In this document: in pieces, positions 28,629 to 36,783 of the stretch
Numbering within the stretch: position 1 is the first letter of the stretch
Layout of the letters: the number at the start of each line of letters is the position of its first letter
Translations under genes and position numbers: made by a program
Assembly (NCBI RefSeq): GCF_026342835.1
Contig: NZ_JAPEMI010000001.1
Span: forward strand, 3,850,501 to 3,914,500
Source: Streptomyces sp. NBC_00154
GTDB taxonomy: Bacteria > Actinomycetota > Actinomycetes > Streptomycetales > Streptomycetaceae
DNA: 64,000 bases
Reading direction: 5' to 3'
The notes under the pieces: model-generated
What the model saw: the letters and a program-made list of their open reading frames with translations, nothing else
Databases searched by the model: none
Told to the model about the DNA's origin: nothing

Positions 28629-29181
28629 ACAACAGCCCGGTGAGCGACCGGAACACCTCCTCGGGGTTCCGGTCGCCCAGCGGGTCGTTCAGATTGCCGC
28701 TCAGGAGCAGGGTGGCGTAGCCGTGGGCCAGGGACCAGGCGGCGACTCCGGCGAGCCGCGGGTCGTCGCCGCGTCCCTCGGCGGGGAGGCCGGTGACCCC
28801 CGCGCGCAGCGCCTGTGCCGCGCGGCTCTTCGCCGCGAGGAGCTCCGGGTCGTCCGGGTGGTGGAGCTCCGGCTGGAACATCACCTGGAAGTGCGCGGGA
28901 TGGCCGGTCGCGAACCGTACGTACCGCACGCCCCTCTCCCGTAGGTCCGGCGCGTCGGCGAGGGCGTCGGCGAAGAGCCCGTACCCCTCGGCGGCGATGG
29001 CGGTGAGCAGGCCCGTGCGGTCCTTGAAGTGGTGGGCGGGGGCGGCGTGGGAGACGCCGGCCCGGCGGGCCAGGTCGCGCAGGCTCAGGGCGCCGGGGCC
29101 CTCGGTGCGGATGACGTCGAGTGCGGCGGTGAGGACGGCCCGTCGCAGGTCGCCGTGGTGGTAGGTGCGATCGCTGCTCAT
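28606..29181 (-). CDS. TetR/AcrR family regulator
   Basis: The 191-residue repressor-type protein has an N-terminal HTH: HHGDLRRAVLTAALDVIRTEG, then LSLRDLARRAGVSHAAPAHHFKDRTGLLTAIA, as in TetR recognition helices. The C-terminal ~110 residues form the variable ligand domain. ATG 29181 is preferred; no Shine-Dalgarno is visible, and a -10-like TAATGT ends 7 bases upstream, so the mRNA may be leaderless. A GTG at 29190 is the alternative. It is divergent from the SCO6745-family gene, its most likely target, and convergent with mfd. Ligand unknown. Confidence 0.9.
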   Translation of the reverse strand: MSSDRTYHHGDLRRAVLTAALDVIRTEGPGALSLRDLARRAGVSHAAPAHHFKDRTGLLTAIAAEGYGLFADALADAPDLRERGVRYVRFATGHPAHFQVMFQPELHHPDDPELLAAKSRAAQALRAGVTGLPAEGRGDDPRLAGVAAWSLAHGYATLLLSGNLNDPLGDRNPEEVFRSLTGLLFTTPESS

Positions 29182-29188
29182 GGTCAGC

Positions 29189-29238
29189 ACATTACGCGGA
29201 ATCTAGTCATTGACAAGTTCGGGTGGAGCGAGGATTCT
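29189..29238. promoter_or_regulatory. Overlapping divergent promoters for tetR and the SCO6745-family gene
   Basis: Plus strand: TTGACA at 29210-29215, 17-base spacer, GATTCT at 29233-29238. Minus strand: TTGTCA (29216-29211), 16-base spacer, TAATGT (29194-29189). The two -35 hexamers occupy nearly the same bases. A 15-bp motif starting CTAGTCA and ending GACAAG occurs at 29203-29217 and again at 29245-29259 with two differences, and is a candidate TetR operator. Called by eye from consensus only. Confidence 0.55.
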
Positions 29239-29286
29239 CTAGAACTAGTCAGCGACAAGATGATGGATCGGCCGGAGGGCGGAGAC

Positions 29287-30153
29287 ATGTCCGAGGAGTT
29301 GGGTCGCGTACGTCAGATGTGGCACCTGCTGGAGCCTCTGCACGCGGTGCTCTATTACGCGCCGGAGGCGTTCGAGGAGGCCGCAGTGCTCGGCTACCGC
29401 ACCGATGAGCGCTGGCCCAGCTACTTCGCCTGGCGCGCGGCGCCGCTGGGGGCGGTCGACGCGGAGCGGGTCGCCGAAACCTTCTACAGCTTCAGTCCGC
29501 GGATGGTGCGGGAGCACATTCCGGCCGCCTGGTCCGTCGCCTCTCCCGATGCGGTGGTCGCGGCCCGCACGAAGGCGGTCGACCGCACGTACCGGACGCT
29601 GTTCGGCGAACAGATCACCGGCCCGGAGATCACCGAGGTCGCCGCGCTGGCCCGGCGCGTCGCGGAGGCCGCGGACGTGACCGGTCGTCCGCTGGCCGAG
29701 GCCAACGCCGCTCTACCGTGGCCGGACGAACCGCATCAGGCGCTCTGGCACGCGGCGACGGTTCTGCGCGAACACCGCGGGGACGGGCACATCGCCGCGC
29801 TCGCCGAGGCGGGGCTCGACCCGGTCGAGTCGCTGGTCTCGTTCGCCGGTATCGGTGCCGCACGCCCGGAGGTGTTCGAGAGCCGGGCCTGGAGCGACGA
29901 GGAGTGGAGCGCGGCCCGTGGACGACTGGTGAAGCGCGGGCTGTTGGAGGAGGACGGTTCGGCGACGGAGGCGGGCCGGGCGCTGCGTACCGAAGTCGAG
30001 CGGCGCACCGACGAACAGGCGGCCGCACCCTGGCGGGCGCTCGGCGAGGGGGAGCGGGAGCGTCTCGTGGAGCTGCTGGGGCCGTTGTGGGTCGCGGCGA
30101 TCGGGTCCGGGCTGCTGCCGTCCGAAACGACGCTCGGCATCGGGAAGGTGTGA
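29287..30153 (+). CDS. SCO6745-family protein
   Basis: The 288-residue soluble protein begins MSEELGRVRQMWHLLEPLHAVLYYAPEAFE, which I recognise as the pattern of the uncharacterised SCO6745/SalK-like family. It includes YFAWRAAPLG and a C-terminal winged-helix-like stretch (WSAARGRLVKRGLLEEDGSATEAGRAL). The frame runs back to 29029 through the tetR promoter; ATG 29287 is chosen because GGAGGG lies about 10 bases upstream. ATG 29260 is possible. Control by the divergent TetR protein is likely from position. No biochemical function is established that I know of. Confidence 0.75.
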   Translation: MSEELGRVRQMWHLLEPLHAVLYYAPEAFEEAAVLGYRTDERWPSYFAWRAAPLGAVDAERVAETFYSFSPRMVREHIPAAWSVASPDAVVAARTKAVDRTYRTLFGEQITGPEITEVAALARRVAEAADVTGRPLAEANAALPWPDEPHQALWHAATVLREHRGDGHIAALAEAGLDPVESLVSFAGIGAARPEVFESRAWSDEEWSAARGRLVKRGLLEEDGSATEAGRALRTEVERRTDEQAAAPWRALGEGERERLVELLGPLWVAAIGSGLLPSETTLGIGKV

Positions 30154-30283
30154 GGCGGGAGGTATGAGGCAGGGAGTGTGATTCGGGCCGCATCCCTCGG
30201 GTATCGCGGCCATGAACGTCCGTCAGCGGGGAAGACATCCGTAGGATTCCCGGGTTCGACTTTCCCCGTCAGGACGGCTTCGA

Positions 30284-31054
30284 GTGATATCTCCCCACGC
30301 GTACCGAGTGATGCTGCCTGCCCTTGGCGCGGCGGCGGTCCTGGCCCTGGCGGGCTGCGACCCCAATGACGTGGCCGCCGGTGGCAGCGGATCGGCGGGC
30401 GGCGGGCAGTCGACGGGCGGCTTCGGCGCCGGCCCGCTGAGCAACCCCGACGGCACGAAGCCCGGCCTCGCCCCTCTCACCTCCGACGCGGACCGGGCCG
30501 CCGCCCGGAAGCTCATCGAGAAGGTGAGCACGAAGGGCCGCGGTCCGAAGACCGGTTACGAGCGGGACAAGTTCGGCTACGCCTGGAAGGATTCGGTCGA
30601 CGGCATTCCGCTGTCCCGCAACGGCTGCGACACCCGCAACGACCTGTTGGCCCGGGACGGCAAGAATGTCGAACTCCGGTCGGGGTCGGACTGTGTCGTC
30701 GTCTCCATGACCCTCAAGGATCCGTACACCGGCTCGACCATCGAGTGGAGCAAGCGGCAGGCGACGAAGGTCCAGATCGACCACGTCATGCCGCTCTCGT
30801 ACGACTGGCAGATGGGCGCCTCCCGCTGGCCCGAGGCCAAGCGCCAGCAGATCGCCAACGACCCGCTCAACCTCCTCCCGGTCGACGGCCCGGCCAACAA
30901 TGCCAAGCGTGACTCCGGCCCGGCTTCCTGGCTGCCGCCGTACAAGCGGATCCGCTGCTCGTACGCGGTGCGGTTCGCGCAGGTCTCGCTGAAGTACGCG
31001 CTGCCGGTGACCGCCGCCGACAAGCGGGCGATGCTGGCGCAGTGCGGCGGTTGA
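30284..31054 (+). CDS. Lipoprotein with HNH nuclease-like domain
   Basis: The 256-residue protein has an N-terminal signal ending in the lipobox LAGC (Cys near residue 26) and a Gly/Ser-rich linker. The C-terminal domain (~residues 75-255) matches the DUF1524-like HNH proteins of actinobacteria: VQIDHVMPLSYDWQMGA followed by NDPLNLLPVDGPANNAKRDSGPASW, giving the H...N...H-type metal-site residues. Secreted, membrane-anchored nucleases of this type may degrade extracellular DNA. The GTG at 30284 has AGGA about 12 bases upstream; later starts at 30308 or 30311 would shorten the signal n-region. Confidence 0.82.
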   Translation: MISPHAYRVMLPALGAAAVLALAGCDPNDVAAGGSGSAGGGQSTGGFGAGPLSNPDGTKPGLAPLTSDADRAAARKLIEKVSTKGRGPKTGYERDKFGYAWKDSVDGIPLSRNGCDTRNDLLARDGKNVELRSGSDCVVVSMTLKDPYTGSTIEWSKRQATKVQIDHVMPLSYDWQMGASRWPEAKRQQIANDPLNLLPVDGPANNAKRDSGPASWLPPYKRIRCSYAVRFAQVSLKYALPVTAADKRAMLAQCGG

Positions 31055-31230
31055 CGGCGTCGGGCCGCTGAGAAGGGGGTACGCACGAGGCCCTGGAGGC
31101 AATACGCCCTTCCTGGCGGCTCCGGCGCCGACGGTGCCGGGCGTACGCACGGTCACGCGGCCGCCGCCGTGCAGCGGGGGCATCGGTAAACGCGTTGGCT
31201 TCGGGAGTTCCGCTGCCTAGCGTGTGGTGG

Positions 31231-31977
31231 ATGGAGCTGAAGATCACCACCCTCGCCGCGCGCCCCGAGCTCGCCGGGCCCATGCAGGAGATGCCCGAGA
31301 CCTGGCCGGAGTTCGTCCTGGAGGACCTCGTCGGGTGGGCCAACTATCCCAGGCTCGCCCTCGATTTCCCGGAATTCGCGCTCGTCGCGACGGACCCGGA
31401 CGGTGGCGTGGCCGCGCGGGCGTACAGCGTGCCGTTTGCCCTGCATGCTCCGGGGCGCGGGGAGTTGCCCGAGGGTGGCTGGGACCAGTCGCTGCTGTGG
31501 GCCTTCTCCGACCTGCGGCGTGGGCGTACGCCGGACACGGTCGGCGCGGTCGAGATCGCCGTCGCCAAGGGGTGGCAGGGGGAGGGGATTTCGGGGCGGA
31601 TGGTCGCCGCGATGCGGGAGAACGCCGGGCGGCTCGGGTTCCGGGAGCTCGTCGCCCCGGTGCGGCCGAGCGCCAAGCACCTGGACGCCTCGGCGCCGAT
31701 GGAGGAGTACGCCCGCCGGACCCGGGCGGAGGACGGGCTTCCGTACGACCCGTGGCTGCGCGTCCATGTGCGGGCGGGCGGTGTGATCGAGGCGGTGGCG
31801 CCGGTGTCCATGACGGTGTCGGGCTCCCTCGAGCGGTGGCGGTCCTGGACCGGGCTGCCGTTCGACGAGGACGGTCCGGTGGAGGTCCCGGGGGCGTTGG
31901 TGCCGGTGCACTGTTCGGTGGCGCACGGATATGCGGTGTATGTGGAGCCCAATGTGTGGGTGCGGCACCGGGTGTGA
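31231..31977 (+). CDS. GNAT-family N-acetyltransferase
   Basis: The 248-residue protein has a GNAT acetyl-CoA motif A: VEIAVAKGWQGEGISGRMVAAMRENA, where GWQGEGISG corresponds to the Q/RxxGxG/A loop. The surrounding sequence is typical of an uncharacterised actinobacterial GNAT with an extended C-terminus (YDPWLRVHVRAGGVIEAVAPVSMTVSG). The in-frame ORF begins at 31195, but ATG 31231 (MELKITTLAARPEL) is the more natural start. It is convergent with the lipoprotein gene and separated from it by a bidirectional terminator. Acceptor substrate unknown. Confidence 0.8.
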   Translation: MELKITTLAARPELAGPMQEMPETWPEFVLEDLVGWANYPRLALDFPEFALVATDPDGGVAARAYSVPFALHAPGRGELPEGGWDQSLLWAFSDLRRGRTPDTVGAVEIAVAKGWQGEGISGRMVAAMRENAGRLGFRELVAPVRPSAKHLDASAPMEEYARRTRAEDGLPYDPWLRVHVRAGGVIEAVAPVSMTVSGSLERWRSWTGLPFDEDGPVEVPGALVPVHCSVAHGYAVYVEPNVWVRHRV

Positions 31978-31985
31978 AAACGAAC

Positions 31986-32017
31986 GACCCGCCTGTACGC
32001 GTGTGTACAGGCGGGTC
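31986..32017. terminator. Bidirectional terminator
   Basis: A perfect 13-bp inverted repeat (31986-31998 with 32005-32017, GACCCGCCTGTAC) and a 6-base loop, placed between the convergent GNAT and lipoprotein genes. Confidence 0.85.
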
Positions 32018-32023
32018 CGTGTG

Positions 32024-32743
32024 TCAGGTGGCCGGTCTCTTTACCGTGAACGGTTTGTCGAACTCGGTGAACTCGACGGCGAGCGGGGTCCCGGTGCTGA
32101 AGCGCAGCTTCAGGAGGTGAGGCCTGCCCTCCGCGGCGACCGCCGCCTGCCATGTCCCCCCGCCCGCCCGGCCGGTGAGGGACAGGGCGGGCGTGGAGCC
32201 GACAGCGGTTGCCCTCCCCTTGTGCGCGGTACTGCTGTTCTCCGCCAGGCGGTCGAGGAAACCCTTCCGGTCGCAGTAGCCGAGGGTCTGCGCCGTGGAC
32301 CTGTCGGCGTGGCCCGCCTTCACCCAGCGGCCCGTGAGTTTCTTGACCTCGGCGTGCGGCCGGCCCGGGGACGCCGCCCGCAGCATCGCCTCGTCGGACT
32401 GGGTGTAGACCGTGCCGCCGGTCCTGACCAGGTCCATCGTGCCTGCCGCACCCATGGACAGGGTCACCGTGCACTCGCCCCTGATGTCGGTTGCCACGTA
32501 CGCCTCGACCGGGGTGCCGTCGGGCGACTTCGTTTCCACGGTGATACGTACCGACTTGGCGGCCCGGGTCGCCGTCAGGGCCTTGTTCACGACTTCGGGT
32601 CCGGTCAGCCGGGCGAACGGCGCGGTGTCCTGCTGGTGGGCGAACACCGGGTCGCAGGCCGTGAGAGCCAGGGCAGTGACGGCGCAGAGCGTCGCTGTCG
32701 CGGTGCGCAGGGCGGTGGCGGCGATGCGGGAGAGGAGGCGCAT
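32024..32743 (-). CDS. Putative lipoprotein, LppX/LprG-like
   Basis: The 239-residue protein has a signal peptide with lipobox LTAC (MRLLSRIAATALRTATATLCAVTALALTAC). The mature domain has alternating beta-type sequence (VRITVETKSPDGTPVEAYVATD, GTVYTQSDEAMLR, RWVKAG) resembling LppX/LprAFG lipid-binding lipoproteins of actinobacteria; that family assignment is tentative. The start is ATG 32743; the frame continues to 32800 but would lack a clean signal. It lies 38 bases downstream of the DUF4190 gene on the same strand, so probably in one transcript. Confidence 0.65.
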   Translation of the reverse strand: MRLLSRIAATALRTATATLCAVTALALTACDPVFAHQQDTAPFARLTGPEVVNKALTATRAAKSVRITVETKSPDGTPVEAYVATDIRGECTVTLSMGAAGTMDLVRTGGTVYTQSDEAMLRAASPGRPHAEVKKLTGRWVKAGHADRSTAQTLGYCDRKGFLDRLAENSSTAHKGRATAVGSTPALSLTGRAGGGTWQAAVAAEGRPHLLKLRFSTGTPLAVEFTEFDKPFTVKRPAT

Positions 32744-32781
32744 GATCGGGCTCCGGTCGGGGTGGCGAAGGGCGGGGCGCT

Positions 32782-33624
32782 CTAGAGCTTCAGGTCCCAC
32801 TGGGTGGCGTCGTACGTAAAGCCGGGGTTGACCTCGACGGTCAGGTTCTTGGCGTCCGCCGGGGCGTCGAAGGCGAACTGGACGGTGACCTTCTTGCCCG
32901 GCAGGACCGTGCCGCTGAAGCCCTCGCCGACCTTGCCGTCGAAGATCTGCTCGGCGTCCACCCCGTCCTTGCCGGCCCGCGCCTCGACGTTGACGAGCGC
33001 CGAGTCGAACTTCTCCTTGCCCGCGTTCTCGATGACGACGGCGATCCGGTACGCCTTGTTGCCCTTCGTGTGACCGGCGGCGAACGAGTCGGGGGTGTAC
33101 GAGGTCGCGCCGCCGACCGTGACCGTCAGATCGTCGTCGTAGACGGCCGAGTCACCGGCCTCCAGCGCCTTCCCGGCGTCCGGCTTCTCGTTGCTGCCGG
33201 AGCCCTTGCCCTTGTTCTTTCCGGAGCCCGTGTCGCCGGCCTTCGGCGCGGCGCTGGCGGTGGTGTCCGACACCGCCCTGTCGAGCTCGTCCACCGCGTC
33301 GCCCACCGCCTTGAACGTGATCACCGCACCGACCACCGAGAGGATCAGCGCGATCAGGCCGAGGACGGCACCGAACGTGGTCGCGCCCTTGTTGGTGGCC
33401 TCGCCGCGCTTGACTCGGCCCCGGCCGACCAGGCCGAGGATCAGGGCGATGACGCCGAGGATGCCCGCCAGCCAGAAGAGGAACGGGATCAGGCCCGAGA
33501 CGGCGCCGATGATGCCGAGGATCAGCGCCGAGATGCCGAGCCCGTTGCGGGCCGGGCGCAGGCCCGGCGTCTGCGCCGGGGCGTACGGCTGCTGGGGCTG
33601 CGGGGACTGCGTGAACTGGGACAT
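32782..33624 (-). CDS. DUF4190 / DUF4352 membrane protein
   Basis: The 280-residue protein has a short Gln/Pro-rich N-terminus, a DUF4190-like two-helix membrane region (GISALILGIIGAVSGLIPFLFW and LGVIALILGLVG, then TTFGAVLGLIALILSVVGAV), and a charged Gly/Ser/Lys linker. Its C-terminal ~120-residue external domain resembles DUF4352 (YRIAVVIENAGKEKFDSALVNVEA). DUF4352 folds are Ig-like and often bind at the cell surface. ATG 33624 has GGAGGG about 9 bases upstream. A TTGACC about 70 bases upstream may be a -35. Function unknown. Confidence 0.78.
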   Translation of the reverse strand: MSQFTQSPQPQQPYAPAQTPGLRPARNGLGISALILGIIGAVSGLIPFLFWLAGILGVIALILGLVGRGRVKRGEATNKGATTFGAVLGLIALILSVVGAVITFKAVGDAVDELDRAVSDTTASAAPKAGDTGSGKNKGKGSGSNEKPDAGKALEAGDSAVYDDDLTVTVGGATSYTPDSFAAGHTKGNKAYRIAVVIENAGKEKFDSALVNVEARAGKDGVDAEQIFDGKVGEGFSGTVLPGKKVTVQFAFDAPADAKNLTVEVNPGFTYDATQWDLKL

Positions 33625-33858
33625 GGCTGTGCCCTCCGGCAAGTACAGGGATGAGTGGTGAGCGGAATGCTGCGCCGCCTGGTGTAGCGACAGGTCAATA
33701 ACAGCAGAGCTTGTGAACCGAGTCAACACCGTTCACGCGAAACAGATTCATGCACGGTGTGAATCGGTGTCGTGCGAACGGCTCGGTATGCTCGCCTACA
33801 CAGAGCAGGCAGCGCGGACGGATCAGGACCAGGACGCCCAGGACCAGGGAGACAGTCA

Positions 33859-36033
33859 GTGCCGGAGAACTCGACAGAGGTGACCGCGGCCGGGATCGCC
33901 CGGCTCGCGGGGGTGGGCCGCGCCGCCGTCAGCAACTGGCGACGCCGCCACGCCGACTTCCCCAAGCCGGTCGGCGGCACCGAGACCAGCCCGTCCTTCG
34001 CCCTGCCCGAAGTCGAACAGTGGCTGCGTGACCAGGGGAAGCTCGCCGAGGTCCCGCTCCGTGAACGGGTCTGGCAGCAGCTGGCCGGGCACCCGGCTGG
34101 CGCCGTCCCAGCCCTCGTCCACACGGGCTGCGCCCTGCTGCTCGTCCGGGACAGGCCCACCGCCTGGCTGGAGATCAGCGCCGTGTCGGACGGGCGGATG
34201 GCCAAGGTGCTGCACCTGGCCCTGAACGACCTGCTCACCGCACGCTTCGGTCCGGCCACCGAAGCAGGCGACGGAAGCGGAGGTGGAACGAATGGATGCG
34301 TACCCGCTGTTCACACCCCCACCGCCGACGAACTCCTTCCGTCCGTTCCCCTCCTGCGCGCCGCTGCCGAACTCGCCGCCGAGACCGGCGCCCGCCAGGC
34401 CTTCGAGTTCCTCCTCGGCCGCCAGCTCGACGCCAACCCGCGCCAGTTCACGCTCACCCCTCCGGGCCTCGCCGAGCTGATGGCCGCCCTCGTGGAGACG
34501 GGGAGCCGGCCCGCCCGTACGGTTCTCGACCCGGCGACGGGAACCGGCGCCCTGCTGCGCGCCCTCAGCCGTCCGACCGCCCTGTACGCGCAGGACGCCG
34601 ACCCCGACCTCGCTGCGCTGACCGCGCTCCGCCTCGCCCTGAACTCCACCATCGAGAGCTGCACGGTCGCCGTGCGGACCGGCGACACCCTGCGCGCCGA
34701 CGCGTTCCCGCAGCTCGCCGTCGACGCCGTGCTCTGCCACCCGCCGTTCAACGAGCGCAACTGGGGGCACGACGAGCTCGCCTACGACCCCCGCTGGGAG
34801 TACGGCTTTCCCGCCCGTACGGAGTCCGAACTCGCCTGGGTCCAGCACGCCCTGGCCCATCTGCGCGAGGGCGGCACCGCGGTTCTGCTGATGCCCCCGG
34901 CCGCCGCGTCGCGCCGTTCCGGCCGTCGGATCCGTGCCGATCTGCTGCGCCGCGGCGCCCTTCGAGCCGTCGTCGCCCTCCCGGCCGGCGCCGCACCCCC
35001 GTACGGCATTCCGCTCCACCTCTGGGTGCTGCGCAAGCCCGGCGCCGGTGTCCGCCCCTCGCCCGAGCTGCTGCTCGTGGACACCGCCGAACCCGCCGAA
35101 CCGGCTGCGGCGACCGCCGGCGCCCCCGCGTCGGGCGGGCGGGACCGGCTCGACTGGCAGGCGGTGCGCAGCGCCGTGCTGGACGCCTGGGAGCCGTTCG
35201 AGCGGGCGGAGCGGACCGCTCCCGAGTCGGACGCCCCCCTCGACCGAACCGGCCAGGACCGGCCTGGCGTCAGCCGGGTCGTCCCCGTCATCGAACTCCT
35301 CGACGACGACGTGGACCTGGCTCCCGCCCGCCATCTGCCCCCGCCGACGGCCGGTGGCGGAGCCGCCGAACTCACCCGCGTACGGGACCGGCTGACCGAG
35401 ACGCTGCGGCTGACCGCCACTCTCACGCCGCCGCTCGCGGACCTCTCCGACCCGGCCCGCTGGCCCCTCACCACCGTCGGCGAACTCGCCCGTGCCGGCG
35501 CGCTCCAGCTCCGTACCGGCGGCTCCGGCACCGGACCCGGGCCCGTCCTCACGGAATACGACGTCCTCGGCTCCACCGCCCCCTCCGGGACGCTTCCCGC
35601 CACCCCCGCGAGCACCGACGGGCCGCCCGAGGAGCCGGTCCTCGTCGAGCCCGGTGACGTCGTCGTTCCCGTGCTCGGCGGCGGCACCGTCGTCCGGGTG
35701 ATCGACGAGGCCACGGCGGGCGCCGCACTCGGCCGCAACCTTCAGCTGCTGCGCCCCGATCCGGCCGCCCTCGACCCGTGGTTCCTCGCCGGTTTCCTGC
35801 GCGGCACCGCCAACAACCGACAGGCCAGCAGTTACGCGTCCACCGCGACCCGGCTCGACGCCCGCCGCCTCCAGCTCCCACGCCTGCCGCTCGCCGAACA
35901 GCAGCGGTACGGGGCGCAGTTCCGCGCCCTCGCCGCGTTCGAGGACGCGATCCGGCTGGCCGGCCGGCTCGGCGGACAGCTGGTCCAGGGGATGTACGAC
36001 GGGCTGACGGACGGTACGGTCACGCCGAAGTGA
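33859..36033 (+). CDS. Solitary HTH - N6-adenine methylase-like - specificity-domain fusion with degenerate motif IV
   Basis: The 724-residue protein has three parts. Residues ~8-60 form an HTH (AAGIARLAGVGRAAVSNWRRR). Residues ~180-440 match the HsdM fold: AdoMet motif I is VLDPATGTGALLRAL. Motif IV, normally NPPF/Y, reads CHPPFNERNWG with His294 in place of the catalytic Asn. Residues ~530-724 look like a type I HsdS target-recognition domain (WPLTTVGELARAGALQLR; LPRLPLAEQQRYGAQFRAL). No hsdR or hsdS gene lies nearby. GTG 33859 follows AGGGAG by about 8 bases. It may bind DNA without methylating it; that is inference. Confidence 0.78.
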   Translation: MPENSTEVTAAGIARLAGVGRAAVSNWRRRHADFPKPVGGTETSPSFALPEVEQWLRDQGKLAEVPLRERVWQQLAGHPAGAVPALVHTGCALLLVRDRPTAWLEISAVSDGRMAKVLHLALNDLLTARFGPATEAGDGSGGGTNGCVPAVHTPTADELLPSVPLLRAAAELAAETGARQAFEFLLGRQLDANPRQFTLTPPGLAELMAALVETGSRPARTVLDPATGTGALLRALSRPTALYAQDADPDLAALTALRLALNSTIESCTVAVRTGDTLRADAFPQLAVDAVLCHPPFNERNWGHDELAYDPRWEYGFPARTESELAWVQHALAHLREGGTAVLLMPPAAASRRSGRRIRADLLRRGALRAVVALPAGAAPPYGIPLHLWVLRKPGAGVRPSPELLLVDTAEPAEPAAATAGAPASGGRDRLDWQAVRSAVLDAWEPFERAERTAPESDAPLDRTGQDRPGVSRVVPVIELLDDDVDLAPARHLPPPTAGGGAAELTRVRDRLTETLRLTATLTPPLADLSDPARWPLTTVGELARAGALQLRTGGSGTGPGPVLTEYDVLGSTAPSGTLPATPASTDGPPEEPVLVEPGDVVVPVLGGGTVVRVIDEATAGAALGRNLQLLRPDPAALDPWFLAGFLRGTANNRQASSYASTATRLDARRLQLPRLPLAEQQRYGAQFRALAAFEDAIRLAGRLGGQLVQGMYDGLTDGTVTPK

Positions 36034-36041
36034 GCTGAACC

Positions 36042-36073
36042 ACAACGGTTCCGTACAACCCCGGGACCGTTGT
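36042..36073 (+). terminator. Hairpin after the methylase-like gene
   Basis: Arms 36042-36052 and 36064-36073 (ACAACGGT pairing with ACCGTTGT, one bulge), starting 9 bases after the stop. Confidence 0.5.
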
Positions 36074-36162
36074 CGGTGTCGCCCTTTACGCTCAGGTCTG
36101 CCAGATCTGCGCGCGCTGACAGGTGCGTTCAGCACTTCCCCGACCAGGTACCAGGAGCAGCC

Positions 36163-36783
36163 ATGTACGGCCCGGGTCATTCGCCGCCGCCGACGCCGAT
36201 GCCGCCGCGTCGGCTGCCCAGCCGGGCCTGGATCGTCTCGATGCGCGTGCTGTTCGTGGTGCTCTCGGTGGGCTCGATCGGTCTGCTGCTGTGGGCTCCA
36301 CTGCTGCGCCTCGCGATCGTGCGCCGCAGGACGTCCGACTGGTGGCTGACCGGGGCCGGCTTCGTGTTCGTCTGTGTCCTCCTGCCGATCATCGGCAGGG
36401 ACGGCAGCAATGCCGACGCCAACGGCATCGACTTCGTTCTCATACCGATGCTGCTCCTGGCGATGCTGGGCGCCCCCGTGTTCTACCTGGTCGCGGACAT
36501 CCGCCACTACGAGCAGCTGGAAAAGCAGCCTTTCGTCGGCGGGTACCTGCCGCCGGGGTACGGGTACACGACCGTGCCCGTGCAGCAGCCGCGGCCCGCT
36601 CAGCCGCAGCAGCACCAGCCACAGCAGCATCAGCCGCCCCGGTACCAGCCCGCGCATCCCCAGCCCGCGCATCCCCAGAGCTCGCCGCCCCAGCCCGCGC
36701 CCACCCCGCCCCACCGCATCGACCAGGTCCGCGCCGAGCTCGACGAGCTGAGCGACTACCTCCGTAAGGAGGAGGACCGTTGA
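36163..36783 (+). CDS. Hypothetical membrane protein with Pro/Gln/His-rich tail
   Basis: The 206-residue protein is not a named family to me. Three hydrophobic segments are visible (VLFVVLSVGSIGLLLWAPLLRL, WWLTGAGFVFVCVLLPII, FVLIPMLLLAMLGAPVFYLV). They are followed by a low-complexity region of HPQ and PQQHQPQ-type units and a short helical end (RIDQVRAELDELSDYLRKEEDR). ATG 36163 has AGGAG 6 bases upstream; the frame opens at 36070. Its last bases overlap the TTG start of the kinase gene, so the two are translationally coupled and probably act together at the membrane. Confidence 0.7.
   Translation: MYGPGHSPPPTPMPPRRLPSRAWIVSMRVLFVVLSVGSIGLLLWAPLLRLAIVRRRTSDWWLTGAGFVFVCVLLPIIGRDGSNADANGIDFVLIPMLLLAMLGAPVFYLVADIRHYEQLEKQPFVGGYLPPGYGYTTVPVQQPRPAQPQQHQPQQHQPPRYQPAHPQPAHPQSSPPQPAPTPPHRIDQVRAELDELSDYLRKEEDR

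Noticed and set aside
33856..36714. 952-codon minus-strand frame opposite the methylase-like gene
   Set aside because: Gly/Val/Arg-rich shadow with no recognisable motif; the plus strand carries clear methylase and specificity motifs.
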